Source: Deltaproteobacteria bacterium (lineage in GTDB: Bacteria; Myxococcota_A; UBA9160; JAFDET01). From it: a stretch of 15,306 nt of DNA. The position numbers and the translations under genes are program-made. The DNA lies in the NCBI GenBank assembly GCA_019310195.1, contig JAFDET010000034.1:1-15306 (forward strand). Direction: 5' to 3'. Below are positions 1-7,192 of the stretch, piece after piece. Each line of letters begins with the position of its first letter. The first letter of the stretch is position 1. The notes under the pieces were generated by a model. It was given only the letters and a program-made list of their open reading frames with translations. It was not told the origin of the DNA and ran no database searches.

Positions 1-1
1 T

Positions 2-259
2 CTGGTGATTCCCACCGAGGGTACGCGGGGCTACACGCCTCACTGGAAGTCCGGCTTCTACCACATTGCCCGCAAGGCGAAGGTTCCCATCGTCATGAGC
101 TTCCTCGACTACCGCCACCGCCGCGGCGGCTTCGGCCCGGCGCTGCTTCCGTCGGGCGACCTGCGCGAGGACATGGACGAGATCCGCGGCTTCTACGCCG
201 ACAAGGTAGGCAAGCATCCGGATCTGTTCGGCGAAATCCGGCTCAAGGAAGAGATGTAG
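2..259 (+). CDS. PlsC-type lysophospholipid acyltransferase, C-terminal fragment (5' end outside window)
   Basis: The reading frame is open from the first bases and ends at TAG 257-259, leaving about 85 residues of a gene that begins upstream. The fragment opens with IPTEGTRGYTPHWKSGFY. EGTR is block III of the PlsC/LPLAT acyltransferase family, which binds the phosphate of the glycerol-phosphate acceptor. The following segment, ending in KVPIVMSFLDY, matches the block IV region (a V-P-hydrophobic strand). The H-x4-D catalytic motif should lie just off the left edge. The family transfers acyl groups from acyl-CoA or acyl-ACP to lysophospholipids or related alcohols at the inner face of the membrane. 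A complete PlsC paralogue follows 42 nt downstream, so the two may act together, but this one diverges clearly (TEGTRGYTP against PEGTRSANG) and may use a different acceptor. Confidence 0.85.
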   Translation: MVIPTEGTRGYTPHWKSGFYHIARKAKVPIVMSFLDYRHRRGGFGPALLPSGDLREDMDEIRGFYADKVGKHPDLFGEIRLKEEM

Positions 260-265
260 ACGGGC

Positions 266-295
266 TCGACGAAACGGGGAGCGACCGCCTAGAAT
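266..295 (+). promoter_or_regulatory. possible promoter for plsC, placed to give a leaderless mRNA
   Basis: TCGACG (266-271, 4 of 6 to TTGACA) is followed after 18 nt by TAGAAT (290-295, 5 of 6 to TATAAT). The expected start of transcription is about 302, which is the A of the plsC ATG. No Shine-Dalgarno sequence lies within 12 nt of that ATG; the nearest purine run, GGGGAG, is about 20 nt away. The match could be chance, and read-through from the upstream acyltransferase gene is also possible. Confidence 0.25.
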
Positions 296-301
296 TCCCG
301 G

Positions 302-1036
302 ATGCTTCTTCGCCTCGGCTCTCTGGTGTTCTGGGCCTTCCTGACACTCAGCTCGATCCTGCTCTTCCCGGTGGCGGTCCTGATCTGGGCCGTGACCCTG
401 CCCTTCGACCGGCGCAAGGTGGTGCAGCACCAGTTCACCTGCTTCTGGGCATCGCTCTACAGCTGGTTCAATCCCGCCTGGCGGGTACGCGTCGAGGGTC
501 GCGAGAAGGTGCGACCCGGTGCGACCTACGTGATGGTGGCCAACCACCAGAGCCTGCTCGACATCCTGGTGCTGTTCCGGCTCTTTGTACACTTCAAGTG
601 GGTGTCGAAGATCGAGAACTTCCGGATTCCCTGCGTCGGCTGGAACATGCGCCTCAATCAGTACATCGAGCTGAGGCGCGGCGACAAGCAGAGCATCGGC
701 GAGATGATGTCCGCCGCCTCCCGGACCCTGGACAGTGGGAGCTCGGTCATGATGTTTCCCGAGGGCACGCGATCTGCCAACGGGCGACTCAAGGACTTCA
801 AGCACGGCGCCTTCACGCTGGCCCAGGGCGGCGGCGTCCCCATCCTGCCCATCGTGGTGGAGGGGACGGCCAACGCGCTGCCCAAGCGCGGCTTCGTTCT
901 CCAGGGGCGGCATCCGATCACGATCCGCGTGCTGGATGAGATCCCCCACGAGATCATCCGCGACCGCCCCGTCGAAGACGTCACCCGCGAGGTGCGCGAG
1001 CTCTTCGCCAAGGAGCTGGGCGAGCCCGCCGCGTAG
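302..1036 (+). CDS. plsC: 1-acyl-sn-glycerol-3-phosphate acyltransferase (PlsC family)
   Basis: Predicted to acylate lysophosphatidic acid at sn-2 to give phosphatidic acid, or to do an analogous lysolipid acylation, at the inner membrane. The protein is 244 aa, normal for PlsC. A hydrophobic N-terminal anchor (about residues 5-33) is followed by all the family blocks. Block I is NHQSLLD (81-87), with catalytic His82 and Asp87. Block II runs from IPCVGW to IELRR (109-126). Block III is FPEGTR (152-157). Block IV is VPILPIVVEGT (179-189). The ATG at 302 puts the membrane segment at the usual place, although no good ribosome-binding site precedes it. It lies 42 nt after another PlsC-type gene and converges on the beta-galactosidase gene with a 35-nt gap. 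The family assignment is secure; the exact acceptor is not proven by sequence. Confidence 0.93.
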   Translation: MLLRLGSLVFWAFLTLSSILLFPVAVLIWAVTLPFDRRKVVQHQFTCFWASLYSWFNPAWRVRVEGREKVRPGATYVMVANHQSLLDILVLFRLFVHFKWVSKIENFRIPCVGWNMRLNQYIELRRGDKQSIGEMMSAASRTLDSGSSVMMFPEGTRSANGRLKDFKHGAFTLAQGGGVPILPIVVEGTANALPKRGFVLQGRHPITIRVLDEIPHEIIRDRPVEDVTREVRELFAKELGEPAA

Positions 1037-1058
1037 CCACTGCGGCGCTGTGTGCAGG

Positions 1059-1073
1059 GAGCGTGCTGCGCTC
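1059..1073. terminator. weak hairpin between the convergent plsC and beta-galactosidase genes
   Basis: GAGCG (1059-1063) and CGCTC (1069-1073) form a 5-bp stem with a 5-nt loop in the 35-nt convergent gap, just touching the beta-galactosidase stop codon. Neither strand has a U-tract after it. It may slow polymerase but is not a convincing intrinsic terminator. Confidence 0.15.
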
Positions 1074-4000
1074 AGCGCGGGGCGCGCCGCGCCAGGGCGT
1101 GGACGTCGTCGCGGCGCGGGTCGAAGGGACGCAGGCACAAGGTCAGGCGGTGGCGCCCGGCGCGCAGGCGGTACTGGGGGAGCGTATCCGGTCCGCAGCT
1201 CGCGGTCCCCAGCCCGCGCTGGTGCACGTCCAAGGTGAGGACCGTCTCGGCCCGCGGCTCCAGGTCGCAGGTGTGCTTCGCCGCGTACAGGTCGTGGGCG
1301 CGGAAGTGGCTTGCCGAGAACTCGAAGGGCGAGGTTCCAGACACCAGCAGGCCCAGGGCATCGCCGGCAAGCGTGAGCCAGCGCGTGTCCGTGTGGTTGC
1401 CGTGCTCCTGGGGCGCGATGTAGGGCACGTACTCGTCGGCCACGCGGCTGGCGTGGAGGCCCAGGCGCGCGCCGGACTTGCGGTCCCAATAGCTTTCGTG
1501 CGGGCCCCGTCCCAGCCAGGAGAGCTGCTCCAGGCCGGGCACCAGCTCCAGGACCAGGCCCAGCCGGGGCAGGTCGGCGAGCTCCGCGTCCACGACGAAG
1601 CGGTTGTCGAGCCACACCTCGCCGCACGGATGCACCGTCAGCTCCTGGCGTTGCACGACACCGGCCAGGGAGTGGGCGCCCCGGTGGCGGTGGACGATCC
1701 GTGCGCGTACGCAGCCGTCGCGCAAGCGGCGAACCTTCAGGTCCTCCAGCGTGCTGCGCACGTCGTCCAGTCCCCACTCGAGCCACTTGCCCAAGGGCCT
1801 GCCCGGATGGACGCTCCAGGTGCGGATGCCGTCGTTGTCGGTGGGCGCTCGCCAGAGGTTGCCCCGCGGCGCCGCGGCCAGCAGCTCCGCGCCGCGCCAG
1901 CGCAGGGACGTCAGCAGCCCGCTGTCCGTGTCGATCTCCGCGCGCAGCGACTCCCCTTGGATGCGCGCGCGGGCTCCCGCCTGATCGAGCTCGAGCGTGC
2001 CGGAGTCGTTTGCGGGGCGCGGCGCCGGCGCCTTCCAGGGAAGCGGAAGCACCTCCCAGGCCACCTCGCAGCCTCGGGCCGCCCACGGCAGCTCGCGCGT
2101 GGACTCGAGGCGCACGTGCAGCCAGGCCTCCTGGCCCGGCGCCAGCCGGACGCGCCGTAGCGGAAGCTCCACGTCTTCGGCCTCGCCTGCGGCAACCCCG
2201 GGAACGCGGAAGCTACCGCGCTGCACTGCCCGCCCGTCGATCAGCACCTCGAAGCGGCCGCGCAGGTTGCGAAGCGGCGCAAAGTCCAGGCGGTTGCGAA
2301 CCCGGATCCGCCCGGCCCTGGCATTGCGGAGCTCCACGCCGACCGGCTGGGCCAGCTTCTTGTGCTCCCACATCGCCGGGTGCGGCGTGCGGTCCGGCCA
2401 GATCATCCCGTTGATGCAGAAGTCGCCATCGTGGGGCGAATCGCCGAAGTCGCCGCCGTAGGCCCACCAGCTCCTTCCCTGGGCGTCGGTCCTGCGCAGC
2501 CCCTGGTCCATCCAGTCCCAGATGAAGCCGCCCTGCAGCCCCGGGTGGGCTTCGATGGCCTCCCAGTAGTCGGACAGGCTCCCACAGGAGTTGCCCATGG
2601 CGTGGGCGTACTCGCACATCACCAGGGGGCGCTCGCCGTGACCCGACTTCGCCCAACGCACGATTTCGTCCACCGGCGGATACATGGGGCAGAGGACGTC
2701 CGTCGCCGGGTGCTCCCCGTACAGGTTCCACTCGAGCGCGCCCTCGTAGTGGATCGGGCGGGACGGGTCGTAGCGCCGCATCCAGGCGGCCATGGCGTCG
2801 TGGATGGGGCCGTAGCCGGATTCGTTGCCGAGCGACCAGAGGATGATGCTCGCGTGATTCTTGTCTCGCATCACCATGCGCATGCCCCGGTCCAGGAAGG
2901 CCGGTGCATAACGCGGGTCCCAGGCCAGGCTCTTCATGTAGGCGTGGCTTTCGATGTTCGCTTCGTCCACCACGTACAGGCCCAGCTCGTCACACAGCTC
3001 GTACCAGTAGGGGTCGTTGGGGTAGTGGGCCGTGCGCACCGCGTTGAAGTGGAAGGCCTTCATCAGCAGCGCATCCCGCCGCATGGACTCGCGGGTCACG
3101 GCCTTGCCGCGCACGTCGTCGTGGTCGTGGCGATTGATGCCGCGCAGGGTGACGGCCACCCCGTTCACCAGAAGCGCCCGGTCTCGGACTTCGACGCGGC
3201 GGAACCCGATCCGGCAGGAGACGGCTTCACGCACCGTGCCCGCGGGGTCGCGGAGCGCGACGCCCAGGGTGTACAGGTCGGGTGTCTCGGCGGTCCAGGC
3301 CCGGGGCCGGCGGATCGCCGCCATCAGGTCCACGTGATCGCCGGCGAAGACGTAGGGATTGCCGCGGAACGCGATCGAGCCGCAGAGCGGCTCGCGCAGG
3401 ACTTCGCGGCCGCGTGGGTCGAAGAGCCGCGCCTCCACCGTCCAGTCGTCGGGGGGGGCGGCGTCGAAGCCCAGGGCGACGCGTACGAAGAGGGTTCCGT
3501 CCTGCATTGCCTCGTCCAGATCGCCGCGGGCGTGGACATCGGCCAGGTGAACGCAGTCCGTGGAGTAGAGGTAGACCTCGCGGTGCAGCCCGGCCATCCA
3601 CCAATGGTCCTGGTCCTCCACGAAGCTGGCGTCGGACCAGCGCACCACCGCAGCCGCCACCACGTTCTCGCCCGAACGCACGTGGGCGGTGACGTCGAAC
3701 TCCGCCGGAAGGCGCGAGTCCTTGCTGTAGCCCACCGCGACGCCGTTGACCCAGACGTAGAGGACGCTCTCCGCACCGCCGAAGTGGAGCACCACGCGGC
3801 GCCCGTCCCAGCCGTCGGGTAGCGTGAAGCGGCGCCGGAAGAGGCCGGTGGGGTTTGCCTCGGGCACCCGCGGCGGCCGCTCGGAGAAGGGCATCTGCAC
3901 GTTCGTGTAGTGGGGCCGGTCGTGTCCCTGAACGGTCCAGTTGCCGGGCACCTCGACGGTATCCCAGCTCTCGTCGTCGGAGTCGGCGCGCGTGAAGCCG

Positions 4001-4218
4001 TCGGGAACGGCGGTCGGGCGATCCACCAGACGGAAGCGCCAGGCTCCGTCCAGCGACAGGAACCAGGGCGAGTCCTTGCGCTCGGCGCCCAGGGCGTCGG
4101 CCAGATCGGGGAAGGGGACCAGCGGGCTCCGCGCCGGCAGCCGGCCCGCGCCGGTCCGCTCCGGCGTCTGCCAGCTCGGGTCTCCCCAGCTGTCGAAGGG
4201 CTCCAGTCCACCCATCAT
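1072..4218 (-). CDS. lacZ: beta-galactosidase, glycoside hydrolase family 2 (LacZ type)
   Basis: Hydrolyses terminal beta-D-galactosides such as lactose by a retaining mechanism. At 1048 aa it is the size of E. coli LacZ (about 1023) and keeps the five-domain order: jelly-roll sugar-binding domain (about 45-225), Ig-like domain, TIM barrel (about 345-640), second Ig-like domain, and the C-terminal beta-sandwich 'small chain' (about 745-1032). The acid/base is Glu466 in WSLGNESGYG and the nucleophile is Glu536 in MCEYAHAMGNS. Metal-site residues Glu423 and His425 lie in DEANIESH. APTDND (791-796) and GRGPHESYWDRKSGARLG (903-920) are typical C-domain signatures. The position of E. coli Trp999 appears to be Cys1008 (GTASCGPD). 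No signal peptide is seen, so it is probably cytoplasmic. Two ATGs stand in tandem; AAGGAG (4222-4227) is 3 nt from the first and 6 nt from the second (4215), so initiation may be at the second. It is the last gene of the minus-strand run, 55 nt after P450-A, with no permease or lac-type regulator nearby. Confidence 0.96.
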   Translation of the reverse strand: MMGGLEPFDSWGDPSWQTPERTGAGRLPARSPLVPFPDLADALGAERKDSPWFLSLDGAWRFRLVDRPTAVPDGFTRADSDDESWDTVEVPGNWTVQGHDRPHYTNVQMPFSERPPRVPEANPTGLFRRRFTLPDGWDGRRVVLHFGGAESVLYVWVNGVAVGYSKDSRLPAEFDVTAHVRSGENVVAAAVVRWSDASFVEDQDHWWMAGLHREVYLYSTDCVHLADVHARGDLDEAMQDGTLFVRVALGFDAAPPDDWTVEARLFDPRGREVLREPLCGSIAFRGNPYVFAGDHVDLMAAIRRPRAWTAETPDLYTLGVALRDPAGTVREAVSCRIGFRRVEVRDRALLVNGVAVTLRGINRHDHDDVRGKAVTRESMRRDALLMKAFHFNAVRTAHYPNDPYWYELCDELGLYVVDEANIESHAYMKSLAWDPRYAPAFLDRGMRMVMRDKNHASIILWSLGNESGYGPIHDAMAAWMRRYDPSRPIHYEGALEWNLYGEHPATDVLCPMYPPVDEIVRWAKSGHGERPLVMCEYAHAMGNSCGSLSDYWEAIEAHPGLQGGFIWDWMDQGLRRTDAQGRSWWAYGGDFGDSPHDGDFCINGMIWPDRTPHPAMWEHKKLAQPVGVELRNARAGRIRVRNRLDFAPLRNLRGRFEVLIDGRAVQRGSFRVPGVAAGEAEDVELPLRRVRLAPGQEAWLHVRLESTRELPWAARGCEVAWEVLPLPWKAPAPRPANDSGTLELDQAGARARIQGESLRAEIDTDSGLLTSLRWRGAELLAAAPRGNLWRAPTDNDGIRTWSVHPGRPLGKWLEWGLDDVRSTLEDLKVRRLRDGCVRARIVHRHRGAHSLAGVVQRQELTVHPCGEVWLDNRFVVDAELADLPRLGLVLELVPGLEQLSWLGRGPHESYWDRKSGARLGLHASRVADEYVPYIAPQEHGNHTDTRWLTLAGDALGLLVSGTSPFEFSASHFRAHDLYAAKHTCDLEPRAETVLTLDVHQRGLGTASCGPDTLPQYRLRAGRHRLTLCLRPFDPRRDDVHALARRAPR

Positions 4219-4273
4219 GAACTCCTTACACCCGGCGCTCCGAATCGGCCCGCACGCGTCCGGGATTCGTTCC

Positions 4274-5539
4274 CTACGCCGCCCTGCGCAGCTCGAGGTG
4301 GGTGGGACCGCGCACCACGAACGAGTCCACCAGCTCGCGCGCGTCTCCGCTTCGCTCCAGGTCGGCGAGCTCCGGCACGAGCGCCTCCAGCGCCACCCGC
4401 GCCTCCAGCCGCGCCAGGGAAGCGCCCAGGCAGAAGTGGTTGCCGAAGCCGAAGCCTACGTGTCCGCGGGTGTCGCGTCCGATGTCGCAGCGATCGGCGT
4501 CGGCGAAGCGGCGCTCGTCGCGGTTTGCCGACCCCAGCAGGGGCGCCACGATTGCGCCCTGCGGGATCTGGATCCCGGCCAACTCCGTGTCGCGCGTGGC
4601 CAGCCGGAACACCAGCTGGATCGGTGAGTCGAAGCGCACCGCCTCCTCGACCAGGTCCGGTACCCGCGAGAGGTCCGCCTGCACGCGCTCCAGCTGGTCG
4701 GGATGGTCCAGGAGCATGTGGACGGCATTCCCCAGCAGGTTCGTCGTGGTCTCGTTGCCGGCGATCATCAGGAGCTGTACGAAGAACATCACGTCCGTGT
4801 CCGACAGCGCGGTGCCGCCGGGCTCGTGGGCGAGAATCGCGCTGACCAGGTCGTCGGCCGGGTCCCGCCGGCGCTGCCGGATGATCTTCTTCAGGTAGGT
4901 GTTGAACTCGATGAACACGTCCTGGAACGCGCGCAGCAGAGGCGTCCCGCGGCCCGGTCCGCTGATCGCGTAGATGATGGTGTCGCTCCAGCGCTTGAAG
5001 TCCTTTCGGCGCTCCGGCTCGACCCCCAGCATCTCGGCGATGACCGTCACCGGCAGGGGGACCGCCAGCTCCTCCACCAGGTCGAAGCGCTGCGACGTGC
5101 GTATCCGGGCCATGTACTCCGCCACCAGCTCGCGGATCCTCGGTTCCCAGTCGGCGATGCGCCTGGGCGTGAAGCCGCGATTCACCGCGTTGCGAAGCGG
5201 TCCGTGGACCGGGGGATCTTCGGCGATCAGATTCCGCGCCTTGGGAAAGGCGAAGGGGTTCATCCCGGTGTGGAGCGCGTAGCGCACCACGAAACGCAGC
5301 AGCTCCAGGGACAGGGGAGGGCCCTTCTCCCGGCCCCCGTTCATCAACATGGTGAACATGGCCCGGGAGGAGAAGATCTCCGGCGTGCTCAAGACCTGGA
5401 CGACGTCGGCGTGCCGGGAGACGCAGTAGACCCCGGAAGTCGGCGCGCGGTGCACCGGCGCCGTGTCCCGGAGCTCCCGGTAGGCGGGGTAGGGGTCCGT
5501 TCGCCAGCGTGCAGAGAGCGGATCGAAATCGGCCGGCAT
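4274..5539 (-). CDS. cytochrome P450 (P450-A), soluble bacterial class
   Basis: A haem-thiolate monooxygenase that inserts one oxygen atom into an organic substrate, using electrons normally delivered by a ferredoxin and its reductase. It is 421 aa, typical for bacterial soluble P450s, with no membrane anchor. The I-helix oxygen-activation motif is AGNETT (260-265). The K-helix ExxR is Glu299-Ala-Val-Arg302. The haem-binding loop GFGFGNHFCLG (362-372) supplies Cys370 as the proximal ligand. The segment EDPPVHGPLRNAVNRGFTP (107-125) is the usual C-helix region. The ATG at 5539 is preceded by GAGGA at 3 nt and AGGAG further up; a perfect 20-bp palindrome abuts this region. The substrate cannot be read from sequence; the lipid-like neighbourhood suggests a steroid, terpenoid or fatty acid. 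It is a distant relative of P450-B, not a recent duplicate. No redox partner gene is in the window. Confidence 0.95.
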   Translation of the reverse strand: MPADFDPLSARWRTDPYPAYRELRDTAPVHRAPTSGVYCVSRHADVVQVLSTPEIFSSRAMFTMLMNGGREKGPPLSLELLRFVVRYALHTGMNPFAFPKARNLIAEDPPVHGPLRNAVNRGFTPRRIADWEPRIRELVAEYMARIRTSQRFDLVEELAVPLPVTVIAEMLGVEPERRKDFKRWSDTIIYAISGPGRGTPLLRAFQDVFIEFNTYLKKIIRQRRRDPADDLVSAILAHEPGGTALSDTDVMFFVQLLMIAGNETTTNLLGNAVHMLLDHPDQLERVQADLSRVPDLVEEAVRFDSPIQLVFRLATRDTELAGIQIPQGAIVAPLLGSANRDERRFADADRCDIGRDTRGHVGFGFGNHFCLGASLARLEARVALEALVPELADLERSGDARELVDSFVVRGPTHLELRRAA

Positions 5540-5551
5540 GGGTCCTCGGCT

Positions 5552-5571
5552 CCTGGGGCGCGCGCCCCAGG
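5552..5571. promoter_or_regulatory. perfect 20-bp palindrome upstream of P450-A
   Basis: CCTGGGGCGC is followed directly by GCGCCCCAGG, its exact reverse complement, in the 56-nt gap between the LolA-like gene and P450-A. On the coding (minus) strand its last bases, CCAGG, run straight into AGCCGAGGA, so the palindrome shares bases with the first of two possible Shine-Dalgarno sequences and ends 12 nt before the ATG. It could be an operator for a dimeric repressor, or an RNA hairpin (8-bp stem, 4-nt loop) that limits ribosome access or marks an intercistronic processing site. No U-tract follows, so it is not a standard terminator. Confidence 0.55.
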
Positions 5572-5595
5572 GTAGCTCGGCCGCCGCAGCGCGGG

Positions 5596-6414
5596 CTAGG
5601 GCCCCGCGCCGGTCCGCACCACCGGGTCCTCGCGGACGGCGCGTGCCATGCCCTCCGCACTGAAGAGGCCGTCCGGGAGCAGCACGTTCTGCTGGTGGGT
5701 GTCGGTCATGAAGTGGGTGCTCGTCAGGTCGCGGACATCACGCACCAGCAGGTCGTGGGCCACCCACGCTTCACCGTGGCGCACGTGGGCGCGCCGGTCC
5801 GTGGTGACCTCCTTGCGCAGGCGGCCGTTGGCTCCGAAGAGGTCCATCCGCAACGGCAGGCAGGTCTCCTTGTCCACGTAGGAGATCACGCGCGAGTAGG
5901 TCGAGTCGTCCGGCCGCGTTTCCACCACGTAGACGTCGTGCAGGCCCTCCTTGGAGTCGGGTTTGCGGTCCAATGCGGACCCGATCCGGAATCCCTCCAG
6001 CCACTCCAGGTCTTCGAAGGAGACGTCGGTTCCGAAGAGCAGGCCGGCGCGGTCGGCGCTGCGGATGCGCTGGGGCTTGGGGAGCTCGGGGGATGCCATG
6101 TAGACCTCGGTGCCGCCCTCGCGCTCCAGCAGCAGGATCGAGGCGCCGCGGATGTCGTCGGGCTTGAGGAAGCGCACCAGCAGCTCTCGGCCGCCGTCGG
6201 GTGCGCGTTGGCCGTACAGCTTGAGGATGATGATCCGCTTCGAGCCGGCTCGCGGGTCGCGCCGGGTGATCCGAACGGCGCGGACGTTTTCGGGCTCGGG
6301 CATGTTGCGCTCGATGCAGTCCTTCACCTCGGCGTCGGGGGTCGCCGAGGCGGCGGGTGCTCCCCATAGCAGTGCGGCGATTCCAAGGCTGCCGAGCGTG
6401 CAAAGCCGACCCAT
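5596..6414 (-). CDS. LolA-like outer-membrane lipoprotein-sorting family protein, secreted
   Basis: The 272-aa product has a signal peptide: a short Arg-containing start, a hydrophobic core and an ASA cleavage site after residue 24, with no lipobox. The mature part resembles the LolA-like 'outer membrane lipoprotein-sorting protein' family. The evidence is the stretch LLVRFLKPDDIRGASILLLE (78-97), then VYMASPELPKPQRI (104-117), then GLLFGTDVSFEDLE (124-137), then a DVYVVETRP strand, and at the end RDVRDLTSTHFMTD (225-238). This family folds into an open half-barrel that carries a lipid or acyl chain through the periplasm and often sits beside RND/MMPL exporters. No exporter is present here. 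ATG 6414 was chosen because it gives a complete signal peptide; its ribosome-binding site is weak. It lies 27 nt after the acyltransferase-like gene and 56 nt before P450-A. Confidence 0.8.
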   Translation of the reverse strand: MGRLCTLGSLGIAALLWGAPAASATPDAEVKDCIERNMPEPENVRAVRITRRDPRAGSKRIIILKLYGQRAPDGGRELLVRFLKPDDIRGASILLLEREGGTEVYMASPELPKPQRIRSADRAGLLFGTDVSFEDLEWLEGFRIGSALDRKPDSKEGLHDVYVVETRPDDSTYSRVISYVDKETCLPLRMDLFGANGRLRKEVTTDRRAHVRHGEAWVAHDLLVRDVRDLTSTHFMTDTHQQNVLLPDGLFSAEGMARAVREDPVVRTGAGP

Positions 6415-6441
6415 GGCCTCACTCTACTCGGCCCAGCTCCG

Positions 6442-7176
6442 TCAGCAAACCGCGTGACCGGGGGCGAGCTCTCTCGCCAGGGCCAGGTCGCCGGGCTCGA
6501 TCTCGCCGGGCTGCAGCTCGAAGCGCCCGGTCAGCTCGTCGCGCAAGGCGCCGGCCACCTTCTCCAGGGAGATGCCGCCGATTTCGTCCTCCAGGCTGCC
6601 CACGGTCGCCGGGTCCAGGGGGTAGTCCAGGGCCTCGTAGACGGGCCCCAGGCCCTCGCGCATGCGCGAGGCCTTGCCGGCCACGATCACGCCGCCCAGG
6701 TGGGCGGCGCCGCGGATCACCCGCTGCCCGATGCCGGCCAGCTTGACCCGCCCGCCCGCGTGGATGCTGTAGTCGCCGGGGCAGTACTCTCCGGGAAGCT
6801 GGCCGATCTCGGCATCGGCACCCAGCGACCGCAGGGCGCCGCGCAGGATCTCGGCCATCTCGCGGAAGCGCTCGTGGATGCCCGCCCGCGGCTCGGGCAG
6901 TGGGCGGCTCCAGGCGAAGGCGAGAGTGGCGTCGTGGAAGAGGGCGGCGCGTCCGCCGGCCAGCCGCACGATCGGTTCGAAGCCGGCTGCGCGCGCGGCT
7001 TCTACGGCGCGGGGAAAGCCGGCTCGCGTGCGGTCCAGCACCGAGAAGGCCAGGATCTCGTCGGTGGCGTGCAGGCGCAGCGTTTCGGGAGCCCGTCCCT
7101 CTGCGACCCGGCGCAGAAGCGCCCCCGACACGGCTGTATCCAGGGCCGCATCGTGCTCGATCCGCGATTCCAGCAC
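6442..7176 (-). CDS. BPL/LPL-fold lipoyl or octanoyl transferase (LipL/LplA-like)
   Basis: A 244-aa protein of the biotin/lipoate protein ligase fold, which attaches octanoyl or lipoyl groups to the lysine of lipoyl domains in the glycine-cleavage or 2-oxoacid dehydrogenase complexes. The start ESRIEHDAALDTAVSGALL is the usual N-terminal helix. RLAGGRAALFHD (71-82) corresponds to the R-x-x-GG-x-x-x-x-HD acyl-adenylate/acyl pocket. GGRVKLAGIGQRV (141-153) carries the conserved Lys145. EYCPGDYSI (130-138) is like the CPGxY segment of LipL-type amidotransferases, so Cys132 may be an acyl-thioester nucleophile. There is no accessory C-terminal LplA domain, which also favours transferase over ligase. 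The frame is open further upstream, but that part overlaps the 108-aa gene. GTG 7176 is the first start after that gene's stop and gives a family-like N-terminus, though with no strong ribosome-binding site. Family is fairly sure; ligase versus transferase is not. Confidence 0.78.
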   Translation of the reverse strand: MLESRIEHDAALDTAVSGALLRRVAEGRAPETLRLHATDEILAFSVLDRTRAGFPRAVEAARAAGFEPIVRLAGGRAALFHDATLAFAWSRPLPEPRAGIHERFREMAEILRGALRSLGADAEIGQLPGEYCPGDYSIHAGGRVKLAGIGQRVIRGAAHLGGVIVAGKASRMREGLGPVYEALDYPLDPATVGSLEDEIGGISLEKVAGALRDELTGRFELQPGEIEPGDLALARELAPGHAVC

Positions 7177-7192
7177 GCGGATCGTGCGTCGC

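Noticed and set aside
2362..3822. Plus-strand open frame of 486 codons opposite the beta-galactosidase
   Set aside because: Antisense shadow of a fully conserved GH2 enzyme; no recognisable motif or ribosome-binding site.
4219..4273. Possible hairpin (GAATC...GATTC) between P450-A and LacZ
   Set aside because: Only short, interrupted pairing and no U-tract; not enough for a terminator or a separate lacZ promoter call.
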